Assembly (NCBI RefSeq): GCF_001592735.1
Contig: NZ_LUKE01000006.1
Location: 192,738-256,737 of the forward strand
Source of the DNA: Bdellovibrio bacteriovorus
Lineage (GTDB): Bacteria > Bdellovibrionota > Bdellovibrionia > Bdellovibrionales > Bdellovibrionaceae
DNA: 64,000 nt
Direction of reading: 5' to 3'
In this document: piece after piece, positions 1 to 7,386 of the stretch
Position numbering within the stretch: the first letter of the stretch is position 1
How the letters are laid out: each line of letters starts with the position of its first letter
Position numbers and translations under genes: made by a program
The notes under the pieces: generated by a model
The model's database searches: none
Told to the model about the DNA's origin: nothing
The model's input: only the letters and a program-made list of their open reading frames with translations

Positions 1-44
1 AACTTATCTATATGCTCAGTAATATTGTGGGGAGAATTAGGTCG

Positions 45-497
45 TTAATCAAGCACGACGGTGAATTCAGGGACTGTATGGTGGGACTGCCAAGCGGTCT
101 GAAGGCTCCCGGTACTTTGTCCAGGAGGCAAGAAGACACGCAAAGAAGGCTCTTTAAGCTGGCTCCAAACTTCGAAAATTCTTGTGCTCCATTCGCGCAG
201 GTCACCATTCCAAGGAAGAATGACCACCCACTTATTTGGCAGCAGATTTTCAGAGCTGATCATCAGGGGAGTGGTCCCCATTTTCTGGGGTGTGCGAACA
301 TTCAGCTCACTTTCACGCAAGACATCGGTCAGATATTTTTCTAAGTGCGGGGATACATGGCGAGAAGATTTGCAAACTTGAAAGTTTAAATACCAATCAA
401 GTTTGGCTGTCCATTGCGACTTTTCCAAATCAGGCACGATCCACAAGTCGGATCCAGGATTCAATGCACTGGCCTGGGAAAGAACGCTCAAAGCCAT
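45..497 (-). CDS. hypothetical protein downstream of nusB
   Basis: A 150-residue protein of no family I recognise. The ATG overlaps the nusB stop by one base (TGATG), and an in-frame stop lies four codons upstream of it, so the start can hardly be longer. It is very likely translated by coupling to nusB. The N-terminus (ALSVLSQASALNPG) is mildly hydrophobic but too short for a normal signal peptide. The rest is Trp-rich (about nine Trp) with no Cys and no membrane segment. Its place behind nrdR-nusB suggests a housekeeping transcription unit, but the sequence does not show a function. Confidence 0.7.
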   Translation of the reverse strand: MALSVLSQASALNPGSDLWIVPDLEKSQWTAKLDWYLNFQVCKSSRHVSPHLEKYLTDVLRESELNVRTPQKMGTTPLMISSENLLPNKWVVILPWNGDLREWSTRIFEVWSQLKEPSLRVFLPPGQSTGSLQTAWQSHHTVPEFTVVLD

Positions 498-904
498 CAG
501 CGGGCCTTACTAACTTGGTCCAGAAGACCATTAACGAAACTTGCCGATTCTGTGGTTCCGTATTTTTTGGCAATCTCTACGGCTTCATTGATAGCGATAT
601 TTTCTTTGATCGGATCAGCGGCGAATTTCATTTCATACACAGCGATACGCAAAATATTGCGATCAATGGTCGCCATGCGCTCCACTTTCCAGTGAGCACT
701 AGAAGCTTGGATTTTAGCATCGATTTCGGCTTTTTTACTTTGCACGCCTTTGATCAACGCATCGGCGTAAGAAGTGGTTTCTTCTTCAACACTTTGTTCA
801 AAAACATCGAGCAATGTTTGTGGGCTGATTTGCGGCGCGAACTCAGTTTGAAATAGGATTTGGAGAGCGAGTTCTCTGGCTTGTCGTCTTGCTGTCAGTT
901 TCAT
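497..904 (-). CDS. nusB: transcription antitermination factor NusB
   Basis: NusB of 135 residues, a typical length. It is the all-helical protein that binds boxA RNA with NusE (S10) in rRNA antitermination complexes. The N-terminus MKLTARRQARELALQILFQ matches the family's arginine-rich first helix (ARRxARExAxQ), and the C-terminal half carries the conserved DRNILRIAVYEM and INEAVEIAKKYG segments before the FVNGLLD end. The start is secure because this first helix begins NusB proteins generally. It lies inside the 3' end of nrdR: the two frames share 62 nt. The next gene starts at its stop codon, giving the order nrdR-nusB-hypothetical on one transcript. Confidence 0.97.
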   Translation of the reverse strand: MKLTARRQARELALQILFQTEFAPQISPQTLLDVFEQSVEEETTSYADALIKGVQSKKAEIDAKIQASSAHWKVERMATIDRNILRIAVYEMKFAADPIKENIAINEAVEIAKKYGTTESASFVNGLLDQVSKAR

Positions 905-1427
905 GGTTCGGTTTCTTTTCGTTGTCTACTAAGTTCATGGAAGTCAGACTTAATTGTGGATTATTTGTATCCACAAAATCAAGAAGTTCAGTGTCTTCCA
1001 GGGTCTCGACAAATTCTTGGACGTCTTTAAAGGTACGATACACACTTGCAAAACGGATGTAAGCCACGTCATCAAGCTGTTTGATTTCAGCCATGACTTT
1101 CTTTCCGATCAAGCGAGAAGAGATTTCGCTCTCTCCACGGTTGATAACCCAGGCCGAGATACGTTCAACGACCGCGTCGATTTGCGCTAGACTTACGGGG
1201 CGTTTTTGACAAGCTGCTTGCAGGCCTTTTAAGATTTTCTCTTTGCTGAAAGGTTCACGGCGTCCATCTTTTTTAATGATGAAGGGGAAAGCCAACATGA
1301 TGGTTTCCACCGTCGAGAAACGGGCTTTGCATTCTAAACATTCGCGACGCCGACGGATGCTGCCATCCTTCTGCACTCGCGTGTCTAAAACTCTGTCATC
1401 TGCATGCGCACAAAATGGGCATTTCAT
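843..1427 (-). CDS. nrdR: transcriptional repressor NrdR
   Basis: NrdR represses ribonucleotide reductase genes by sensing ATP/dATP. An N-terminal zinc ribbon uses C3-x2-C6 and C30-x2-C33, with the basic stretch DGSIRRRRE between. An ATP-cone follows (about residues 45-135; FIIKKDGRREPFSKEKI... YIRFASVYRTFKD). The family is usually about 150 residues. This one has 194, because a polar, low-complexity tail of some 45 residues follows the ATP-cone. The last 20 or so codons of the tail overlap the start of nusB in another frame. No ribonucleotide reductase gene lies in the window, so the targets are elsewhere. Confidence 0.96.
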   Translation of the reverse strand: MKCPFCAHADDRVLDTRVQKDGSIRRRRECLECKARFSTVETIMLAFPFIIKKDGRREPFSKEKILKGLQAACQKRPVSLAQIDAVVERISAWVINRGESEISSRLIGKKVMAEIKQLDDVAYIRFASVYRTFKDVQEFVETLEDTELLDFVDTNNPQLSLTSMNLVDNEKKPNHETDSKTTSQRTRSPNPISN

Positions 1428-1522
1428 AGTCTTTGGTCCCGTCCTAAAGCTGCTTGGAGATTAGGGGAGCGGGCATTCATGAGTCAATCTAAGCAGAGGT
1501 AATGCTAGGCTGCGTCAAGGGC

Positions 1523-1552
1523 TTAACTCTGGCAGCAAAAGCTGGATAGAAT
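1523..1552 (+). promoter_or_regulatory. possible promoter for the 1575 gene
   Basis: TTAACT at 1523-1528 and TAGAAT at 1547-1552 are separated by 18 bases, a sigma-70-like arrangement about 20 bases upstream of the barrel gene. Assigned by eye only. Confidence 0.3.
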
Positions 1553-1574
1553 AGAAGACAGAATTGAGGTGCGT

Positions 1575-2207
1575 GTGAAGACTTTTCTTTTGATCATTTT
1601 GCCCTTGTTGGTCGGTTCGGTCGGATGGGCGCAAAGCTCTCAACCTATCGTGGGGCGCGATGCGGCGACGAAGTATTTTCAAAAAAGAGATGTTTCCAAT
1701 GATATCCAAAGTGGTGGCATCACGGGCGCAAATGATCACTATCTGGCTTTACACTACGGAAGATTGATGTCTTCTCAGTCTTATGATTGGGGAAAAAACG
1801 GCCAAGAAGATGATGTCGGTAAAAACAATTTCGGCGTCACCTATCGCATCGGCGAGTGGGTGAACTCGATGGATATGAACATCCGTATCGACTATATGGA
1901 CTATGAGATTGCCGGAGAAAAACCGACGAAACTTTCATTCCTACCTTTGATCACATTCCCGGATGCGAATTCTCGCTTTCCGCTTTATTTCGGTGCGGGC
2001 TTAGGCTTGGGAGTTTTCTTAAAGCAAATCAACGAAAAATCGGCGATCTCTTTGGACTATCAATTGGTGGCGGGGGCCAGATTTTTCAACGTCTTTGAAA
2101 ACACTGGCTTCTTTATCGAAGCTGGTCTAAAAAACAGCCTTTTCATCCTGTCCTCAGGACAATATAACGGCACCTTTTTAGCAGGTGGATTGGTATTTAC
2201 GTTTTGA
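1575..2207 (+). CDS. outer-membrane beta-barrel protein, signal peptide
   Basis: Secreted protein of 210 residues. I start it at GTG 1575, not GTG 1569, because the GAGG at 1566-1569 touches the first GTG but sits five bases before the second. The product then begins MKTFLLIILPLLVGSVGWAQ, a clean signal peptide with a GWAQ cleavage region. The mature part has alternating hydrophobic and polar strands with aromatic belts (for example FPLYFGAGLGLGVF) and ends GGLVFTF with a terminal Phe, typical of barrels handled by the Bam complex. Its stop overlaps the TTG start of the methyltransferase gene (TTGA), so the two are translated together. Function unknown. Confidence 0.82.
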   Translation: MKTFLLIILPLLVGSVGWAQSSQPIVGRDAATKYFQKRDVSNDIQSGGITGANDHYLALHYGRLMSSQSYDWGKNGQEDDVGKNNFGVTYRIGEWVNSMDMNIRIDYMDYEIAGEKPTKLSFLPLITFPDANSRFPLYFGAGLGLGVFLKQINEKSAISLDYQLVAGARFFNVFENTGFFIEAGLKNSLFILSSGQYNGTFLAGGLVFTF

Positions 2208-3391
2208 AAATTCATAAGCACTTGGTTGCGCAGGTCGTGACCACTCTGGAAGAGATTTTTGATCAAGGGCAATACGCCGACAAAGTCATCGAACGTTCGA
2301 TGAAGTCCAACAAAGCTTGGGGCGCACGAGACCGCAAGTTTTTTGCCGAAACCGTTTACGAAATCGTGCGTTGGGAGCGTCTTTTAAGTCATGTCGCTGA
2401 CAATAACGATTTTTGGGCCATCTGGGCCGCGTACTGGATTCGTCAAGGTCATGAGCTTCCAGACTGGGAAGAGCTTTCCGATATCGATGCAAAATTCATT
2501 CAAGCACGTTTAAAAGATCTGCCGTCTTTTGCGGTGGCTCAGTCGATTCCGGACTGGATGCACGAGCGTGGCACAACTGAATTAGGGGATGCGTGGAAAG
2601 ACGTGATGCGCGCGTTGAATAAGCCCGCAGAAGTTTTCTTACGCGTAAACACTTTGAAATCAAATCCCGATCAAGTGATTAAATCTTTAGCCGAAGATGG
2701 CATTGAAGCGGTGAAAGTTTCTGCGGATTTGCCGGTGGCTTTGCGTTTGCCGGTAAGAAAAAATGTCTTCACTTCGAAGGCTTTCAAAGAAGGTTTCTTT
2801 GAAGTGCAAGATGCTTCTTCACAAATGATTGCTCCACTTTTGGGAGTTGAGCCGGGTCATCGCGTGATTGATGCGTGCGCGGGGGCTGGTGGCAAAAGCT
2901 TGCACATGGCCGCGATGATGAAGAACAAAGGCAAGATCATCTCTTTAGATATTCACGAATGGAAATTAAATGAGCTAAAAATCCGTGCGCGCCGAGATGG
3001 GGTGGACGTGATTGAAACCCGTTTGATTGATTCTTCCAAAGTGATCAAACGCATGCACGCAACGGCCGATCGTTTGTTATTGGATGTGCCGTGTTCCGGA
3101 ATGGGCGTGCTTCGTCGTAATCCCGATACAAAATGGAAATTAAATAACGACGAGATCGCGCGCCTGCAGCAGCTGCAATATGAAATCTTAACCAGCTATT
3201 GTGTCATGACCAAAAAAGGCGGGCGCATGGTTTATGCGACTTGCAGTATCCTGCCGAGTGAAAACGAAAAGCAGATCGAACGTTTCTTAAAAGAGCACGG
3301 TCAGGACTGGACCTTGATTCAAGAAATTCATTTGCGCCCGGATAAAGAGGGCTTTGATGGATTTTATGGAGCCCTTTTAGAACGACGTTAG
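2204..3391 (+). CDS. rsmB: 16S rRNA (cytosine-C5) methyltransferase, RsmB/NOL1 family
   Basis: SAM-dependent RNA m5C methyltransferase of 395 residues. The SAM-binding loop is DACAGAGGKS (223-232). The two cysteines of the NOL1/NOP2/Sun mechanism are both present: C297 in DVPCSGMG (motif IV) and C347 in ATCSI (motif VI, the nucleophile). The N-terminal 120 residues form a short helical NusB-like region, which fits RsmB better than RsmF, though the exact target base (967 in E. coli RsmB) is inferred. It starts at TTG 2204, overlapping the upstream stop by four bases. The pairing with a barrel gene looks like operon convenience, not shared function. Confidence 0.88.
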   Translation: MKIHKHLVAQVVTTLEEIFDQGQYADKVIERSMKSNKAWGARDRKFFAETVYEIVRWERLLSHVADNNDFWAIWAAYWIRQGHELPDWEELSDIDAKFIQARLKDLPSFAVAQSIPDWMHERGTTELGDAWKDVMRALNKPAEVFLRVNTLKSNPDQVIKSLAEDGIEAVKVSADLPVALRLPVRKNVFTSKAFKEGFFEVQDASSQMIAPLLGVEPGHRVIDACAGAGGKSLHMAAMMKNKGKIISLDIHEWKLNELKIRARRDGVDVIETRLIDSSKVIKRMHATADRLLLDVPCSGMGVLRRNPDTKWKLNNDEIARLQQLQYEILTSYCVMTKKGGRMVYATCSILPSENEKQIERFLKEHGQDWTLIQEIHLRPDKEGFDGFYGALLERR

Positions 3392-3421
3392 TCCAAAGTT
3401 GTTAGCTGGACTTGGTAGTTT

Positions 3422-4006
3422 ATGGCGAAGCTCTCAAAACCACGAGATACTCATTTTGTGGGCCGTATAGCTTTTCTTGTCCTCTTCTTAACAGCTTCCT
3501 CGTCTTTTGCCGGTATTATGATTGATGTCGGTGGCATCTATTATTCAGATTCTTTAACAACTCCCAGTGATCGCACTTCCACGCAGATGTTTTATGGAGG
3601 GGGGTTATTATTAGACCTCGGCAAACAAGCCTGGTTGGGATTTAACTATTCTGGAATAAATCAAACGCAGTCGACCAGTACGACAACAACCTTTAGCAGT
3701 TCCGATATGGGTGTGGGATTTAAATATCAACTGGGTCGCGGGAAATTATACAACTTTGGTGCTGCCTATAATCTGATAAGTAAAGCCACTTATTCATCTG
3801 GAACGACGAATGAAAACTGGGAAGGCACAAGCTTTTTAGTTTCATTCGGTGTGTCACCCGAAGTCGCCGAGAAACTTTATATTGGTATGTCGTTGAACTA
3901 TTTTTCGGCAAGTTACACCAAGAAGATTGTAAATAATGTTGAATCCAGTGCGTCGAATGGCAAAACTTGGCTATTTCCGATGCTCACCGTCACCAAACAG
4001 TGGTGA
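3422..4006 (+). CDS. outer-membrane beta-barrel protein
   Basis: A 194-residue secreted protein. A polar N-terminus is followed by a hydrophobic stretch (RIAFLVLFLTASSSFA) ending in a plausible SFA cleavage site. The mature sequence alternates amphipathic strands and Thr/Ser-rich turns (QTQSTSTTTTFSSSD) and ends in KQW, an aromatic barrel terminus. The ATG at 3422 has no convincing Shine-Dalgarno sequence. No other ATG/GTG start was preferred. It lies 30 bases after rsmB on the same strand. Small 8-10-strand barrels of unknown role are common in this lineage, and no specific family is recognisable. Confidence 0.75.
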   Translation: MAKLSKPRDTHFVGRIAFLVLFLTASSSFAGIMIDVGGIYYSDSLTTPSDRTSTQMFYGGGLLLDLGKQAWLGFNYSGINQTQSTSTTTTFSSSDMGVGFKYQLGRGKLYNFGAAYNLISKATYSSGTTNENWEGTSFLVSFGVSPEVAEKLYIGMSLNYFSASYTKKIVNNVESSASNGKTWLFPMLTVTKQW

Positions 4007-4098
4007 CGCAAGAGGCTGATACCGCACATTAGTTTATTTTCATTTGAAACGTCCCCACCCCATTGATATCACCTTCGGGCAACAAACAGGGGGACCTA

Positions 4099-4830
4099 AT
4101 GATTCGTTCACTAACAGCATTCGTTTTGGCTTTGGGCTTGGCAAACACAGCTTTGGCCGTTGATAAATCTTACTATGAAATCAAAAACATGAAAGTGACG
4201 GACGTCACTGAAAAATACTCTTCTCAAGTAAACCCAATGGCTCAGCCAGGTTTGAATGAAGAGTGCGCATCTTCTGGTCCATTCGCGATCCGTTACTCTG
4301 GTCAAGCACCAGCAGATTTGAATCCACTAAATGGTGTAGAGTTGATCGTAGATCAAATCATCAACATTGGTAAAAAAATCTGGACGATCGTTCAAGCGGG
4401 TAAACCAGTGATGAACATCAAATTGGATACAGCCAATGCTCTTCCAAAAGGTTTGACTTGCTGGTCTGATCTTTCTGGTTGGAATGTTCCTGAATCAAAA
4501 GTTTACCAAATCGATTACACAAATGGTTTCGGTATGAACGTAGTAAGCTTCGCGTACCGCGTAACTTACACTGCGGGCGGATCAGCAAACGGCGTGGGTA
4601 AATACATCACGAACGCGACCTTTATGCCAGCTAACGTAAAAGTAGCATGGGGCTTCCAATTCGACGCCGAAGCAGCCATCCCATCAGTATTCAACACGGG
4701 AACAAAAGAAGCTCCAGTAGCAGGAATGCAAATGAACATGGGCTGGAAAGTAACTTCTCCAGTAGTAGAACACTTGTCATCAGAATCATACTTCGTGTCT
4801 GGCGAAAACAAGTTAATCAAATTGCAATAA
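4099..4830 (+). CDS. secreted protein of unknown function, probably highly expressed
   Basis: A 243-residue exported protein starting at ATG 4099, behind a strong AGGGGG at 4088-4093; an in-frame ATG twelve codons earlier lacks such a site. The N-terminus MIRSLTAFVLALGLANTALA is a classical signal peptide. Two Cys (in NEECASSG and LTCWSD) could form a disulphide in the periplasm. No family recognised. Codon use is strongly skewed to GTA/GTT, CCA, TCT, CGT and AAA, unlike the flanking genes, as in highly expressed genes. A strong terminator follows. High abundance is an inference from codon bias, the strong ribosome site and the terminator. Confidence 0.85.
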   Translation: MIRSLTAFVLALGLANTALAVDKSYYEIKNMKVTDVTEKYSSQVNPMAQPGLNEECASSGPFAIRYSGQAPADLNPLNGVELIVDQIINIGKKIWTIVQAGKPVMNIKLDTANALPKGLTCWSDLSGWNVPESKVYQIDYTNGFGMNVVSFAYRVTYTAGGSANGVGKYITNATFMPANVKVAWGFQFDAEAAIPSVFNTGTKEAPVAGMQMNMGWKVTSPVVEHLSSESYFVSGENKLIKLQ

Positions 4831-4857
4831 TCTTGGTAACACGAGTTTTATAGGCTC

Positions 4858-4880
4858 AAAGGTCCCTCCGGGACCTTTTT
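4858..4880 (+). terminator. rho-independent terminator
   Basis: AAAGGTCCC (4858-4866), loop TCC, GGGACCTTT and a run of five T with further T-rich sequence. It closes the gene ending at 4830. Confidence 0.9.
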
Positions 4881-4974
4881 GCTTTTTTAGGAACGCAAAA
4901 AGTCTTTCGACGTGATGACCTTCACGAAGCCCAAATTCCGTCTGATCTAAGTTCTTATTTTTTTATTTTCTGAT

Positions 4975-5155
4975 TTCTTCTTATTGCTTCAACCAAGACT
5001 GGTTCATTGAGATGGGGTGTTACCCTTAATTTGTGGGCTCCGCAGCGACACGAAGTCGTATGAACCTGCGGCGAGGCCCGGATGGCCGTCCCACAAATTA
5101 AGGGTAACACTCCATCTCAATGGTAAAGCAGGCTATGATTGAAAAAAGAAGCAAG
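4975..5155. repeat. large structured inverted repeat between convergent genes
   Basis: Two 32-nt arms, 5006-5037 and 5090-5121, are inverted copies with one difference that still allows G-U pairing in RNA. Outside them a weaker complementarity (CTTCTT...TCAA against its inverse in about 5122-5155) extends the pairing. The 52-nt centre holds CCGCAG/CTGCGG (5040-5045/5066-5071) enclosing CGAC/GTCG (5046-5049/5055-5058), and a second hairpin GGCC/GGCC (5075-5078/5084-5087). The folded form would be a long stem topped by two hairpins. It lies between the 3' ends of two convergent genes. It could be a dispersed repeat, a MITE-like element or a bidirectional transcript end; I saw no second copy in the window. 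Confidence 0.8.
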
Positions 5156-5169
5156 AACCAACAAGAAGG

Positions 5170-5925
5170 CTAAAAGAAGATTTTGATTCCTGACCTAATC
5201 CCTGTGCGATCGGTGACAGTGTCTTCCGTCGCAGCAGGGATCTTGTTTTTTTGGCTCTCCTTATACCAAGCACCGAAGATCCGCAGAGCTTTGAAGTCTA
5301 TGAAAACTCCCGCTTCGGTCATATCTCCTTTGACGTCGCCTAATTCATCAGTCGATGTCGGCAGGAAATATCTGTATTTTCCGTCGATTCCAAAATATTT
5401 GGTTAAGTATAATTGCAAACTGGCTTGCCCGAATTGCTGACGTAAAGTGCTCGTATCCGAAGTGCGCGTGCGTTGACCATAATGAATGGTGAACGAGGTG
5501 TTCTGAATGGAATTTCCTAAAAGGCGCAGATTGAAAATACCGGAAAGATCGTTGAAGCCTTCTTCCGTATTATTCTCATATTCGGCGGTCACCCCCACGA
5601 GTTGGGCATAGGCGGCGGCTTCGGCCTTGTAAGACGAATGCGATTTTGCTTCGGAGCCATCGCCAAGATCGGTCTTAAACGAGTTGTAAGAGCCCGACAT
5701 CATAAATTCAAACGCGGACGGTGAATTAAGGGAAAGCCATTGATCCATCATGCGATTGCGCTCTTTCATCGCGAGCCAATCGGTGAGGGACCAGCGGCCT
5801 TTTTCGCGATTGGCGGATCTTTGGGTGAAGTCGATCCCAGAGCTCCATTTGCTCTTGGTTTGAGCCTCAGACAGAGACGAAAAGATGATAATGCACAGTA
5901 GAAGCAAGGATGTAATTCTAGACAT
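5170..5925 (-). CDS. outer-membrane beta-barrel protein
   Basis: A 251-residue secreted protein. MSRITSLLLLCIIIFSSLSEAQ is a signal peptide with probable cleavage at SEAQ. After a polar region of some 70 residues rich in charged and Trp residues, the sequence alternates in beta-strand fashion with aromatic belt residues (TSFTIHYGQR, ASLQLYLTKYFGIDGKYRYF) and ends IKIFF, a barrel-type terminal Phe. It is divergent from lgt with about 95 bases between the starts. The structured repeat lies directly beyond its stop. No specific substrate or family can be named. Confidence 0.78.
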   Translation of the reverse strand: MSRITSLLLLCIIIFSSLSEAQTKSKWSSGIDFTQRSANREKGRWSLTDWLAMKERNRMMDQWLSLNSPSAFEFMMSGSYNSFKTDLGDGSEAKSHSSYKAEAAAYAQLVGVTAEYENNTEEGFNDLSGIFNLRLLGNSIQNTSFTIHYGQRTRTSDTSTLRQQFGQASLQLYLTKYFGIDGKYRYFLPTSTDELGDVKGDMTEAGVFIDFKALRIFGAWYKESQKNKIPAATEDTVTDRTGIRSGIKIFF

Positions 5926-6019
5926 AGGCTTATTTTCCCGCTTTTATATCGAAAACCCTAATTTTTCCCACGCTGAGACGTACTGTTTGTCTCAAAATAT
6001 GTCGAAAAAAGGAGGCCTC

Positions 6020-7078
6020 GTGGTTCACGATTTTGACCCATTTGCACTTAGAATTTCCGGAGACTTCGGTATCCGTTGGTATGGTTTGTCTTACATGATG
6101 GGCTTTATTTGTGCCTATCTTCTGATCAAGTGGTTGGCCCAACGCCAGCGTTCGGGATTAACCGCCCAAATGGTGGGCGATTTCATCACGTATGGTGCGA
6201 TTGGCACTTTGGTGGGCGGTCGTCTGGGGTATGTATTTTTTTATGGCCCGGATTTGTTAACAAAATTCAAAGGTGAGTTCCCTTGGTGGGGAGTTCTCGC
6301 GGTGAACGAAGGCGGGATGGCGAGCCACGGTGGTATTATCGGGATCGTGATTGCGTGTTGGTTGTTTGCCCGCAAATACTCCGTGAACACACTTTATCTT
6401 TTCGATTTAGTGGCCGTTGTTGGACCTTTGGGAGTTTTCTTTGGTCGTATTGCGAACTTTATCAACGGTGAACTTGTGGGACGTCCTTGTGATCCGACCT
6501 ATCCGTTGGCGGTGAAGTTTCCTCAAGATATTTATTCTTGGCCGGCGGCAGAAGCGGGACGTTTACCGGAGCTTGCACCCGTGGCTGAAAAAGTCGGTGT
6601 GACATCTGAAAAATGGTTAGAGCTCGCGCAAAATTTCCGTATGGACATCGGCGCGCGCGAACAGTTGTATGATATTTTAAATAAAATCGTTGTCGGCATC
6701 CAAGATGGCAACACGGCGGCCAAAGAGGCCATCGCGCCTTTATTAACGCCTCGTTATCCATCACAGCTTTTTGCGGCTTTAGGCGAAGGCTTGTTTTTGT
6801 TTTTAATTTTGTTCTTCTTGTGGCGCAAACCGCGTAAGCCAGGATTTATCGCGGCTTGTTTTGTATTGCTGTATGCGATCGTGCGTGTGATCGATGAACA
6901 CTTCCGTATGCCCGATGCACATATCGGTTATCAGTGGTTGGGATTGACTCGTGGTCAGTGGTTAAGTGTGGTGATGTTTATCGTCGGCTTGATCTTGATG
7001 TTCGTTTGGACCCGAGCAAGTTCGTTGTCGGTGCCTGGCTGGGCAAGAGGATATTCGATCAAGTTAAATCGTAAGTAG
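6020..7078 (+). CDS. lgt: prolipoprotein diacylglyceryl transferase
   Basis: Inner-membrane enzyme that moves diacylglycerol from phosphatidylglycerol to the lipobox Cys of prolipoproteins, the first step of lipoprotein maturation. I start it at GTG 6020, five bases after AAGGAGG, which gives MVHDFDPFALRI..., the usual start of Lgt. The open frame extends further upstream but would run into the divergent gene. Family features: GGRLGYVFFYG (66-76), H103 in SHGGIIGI, the signature GRIANFINGELVGRP (142-156) and RVIDEHFRMPD near the end, with about seven membrane segments. The 352 residues include an insertion of roughly 70 (about 170-243) that many Lgt proteins lack. The genome clearly needs it: several lipoproteins are encoded here. 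Confidence 0.96.
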   Translation: MVHDFDPFALRISGDFGIRWYGLSYMMGFICAYLLIKWLAQRQRSGLTAQMVGDFITYGAIGTLVGGRLGYVFFYGPDLLTKFKGEFPWWGVLAVNEGGMASHGGIIGIVIACWLFARKYSVNTLYLFDLVAVVGPLGVFFGRIANFINGELVGRPCDPTYPLAVKFPQDIYSWPAAEAGRLPELAPVAEKVGVTSEKWLELAQNFRMDIGAREQLYDILNKIVVGIQDGNTAAKEAIAPLLTPRYPSQLFAALGEGLFLFLILFFLWRKPRKPGFIAACFVLLYAIVRVIDEHFRMPDAHIGYQWLGLTRGQWLSVVMFIVGLILMFVWTRASSLSVPGWARGYSIKLNRK

Positions 7079-7096
7079 TCACCGGCAAGCCGGTGA
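7079..7096. terminator. GC-rich hairpin between convergent genes
   Basis: TCACCGGC-AA-GCCGGTGA, a perfect inverted repeat directly after the lgt stop. There is no T run on either strand, so intrinsic termination is doubtful; it may block 3' exonucleases. Confidence 0.45.
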
Positions 7097-7114
7097 CAGG
7101 CGGTCTTCGCAAAC

Positions 7115-7336
7115 CTAGTGAGCCGTGGTGCAAACTTTTTCGACGCATTTCTTGCCACCACAATCTGCATCTTTGGTGCAGGCTTGTGGAGCCGCTGAAA
7201 TATCAGCACTGGGATCTGGCAGGTCTTGGTTAATAACTTCTGCATGGGGGCCTGAATGGGCCGTAGAAACAGAATCCGATTTTTTAGTACATGATAGACA
7301 CGACAACGCAAAAAGTACGATAACTAAAAACTTCAT
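7115..7336 (-). CDS. small cysteine-rich lipoprotein
   Basis: A 73-residue predicted lipoprotein. Start ATG 7336 (MKFLVIVLF...) is chosen over an ATG four codons earlier because the upstream ATGGAG supplies a GGAG six bases before it. The hydrophobic leader ends LSCLSC, offering two possible lipobox cysteines (ALSC or CLSC, neither with the usual Leu at -3). A Ser/Pro-rich linker leads to a C-terminal CTKDADCGGKKCVEKVC, a compact four-Cys motif likely to make two disulphides, as in many small extracellular knots of the C-x5-C-x4-C-x4-C kind. Function unknown. Confidence 0.75.
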   Translation of the reverse strand: MKFLVIVLFALSCLSCTKKSDSVSTAHSGPHAEVINQDLPDPSADISAAPQACTKDADCGGKKCVEKVCTTAH

Positions 7337-7386
7337 TCTAAACTCCATGAAAAAAGCGGCCCATCGTGGAGCCTAAAAAATTAAAA

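Noticed and set aside
290-856. Plus-strand frame of 188 codons antisense to nusB
   Set aside because: It lies opposite a certain nusB gene, and its product looks like a reverse-strand shadow (Phe/His/Arg-rich) with no motif.
5019-5108. Integron attC-like site in the inverted repeat (GTTACCC/GGGTAAC)
   Set aside because: The core does not match the GTTRRRY/RYYYAAC consensus, there is no integrase gene or cassette array nearby, and the arms are long and perfect, unlike attC.
5885-6019. A 45-codon N-terminal extension of the lgt frame
   Set aside because: It overlaps the divergent gene's start, contains no Lgt sequence, and GTG 6020 has a perfect AAGGAGG site.
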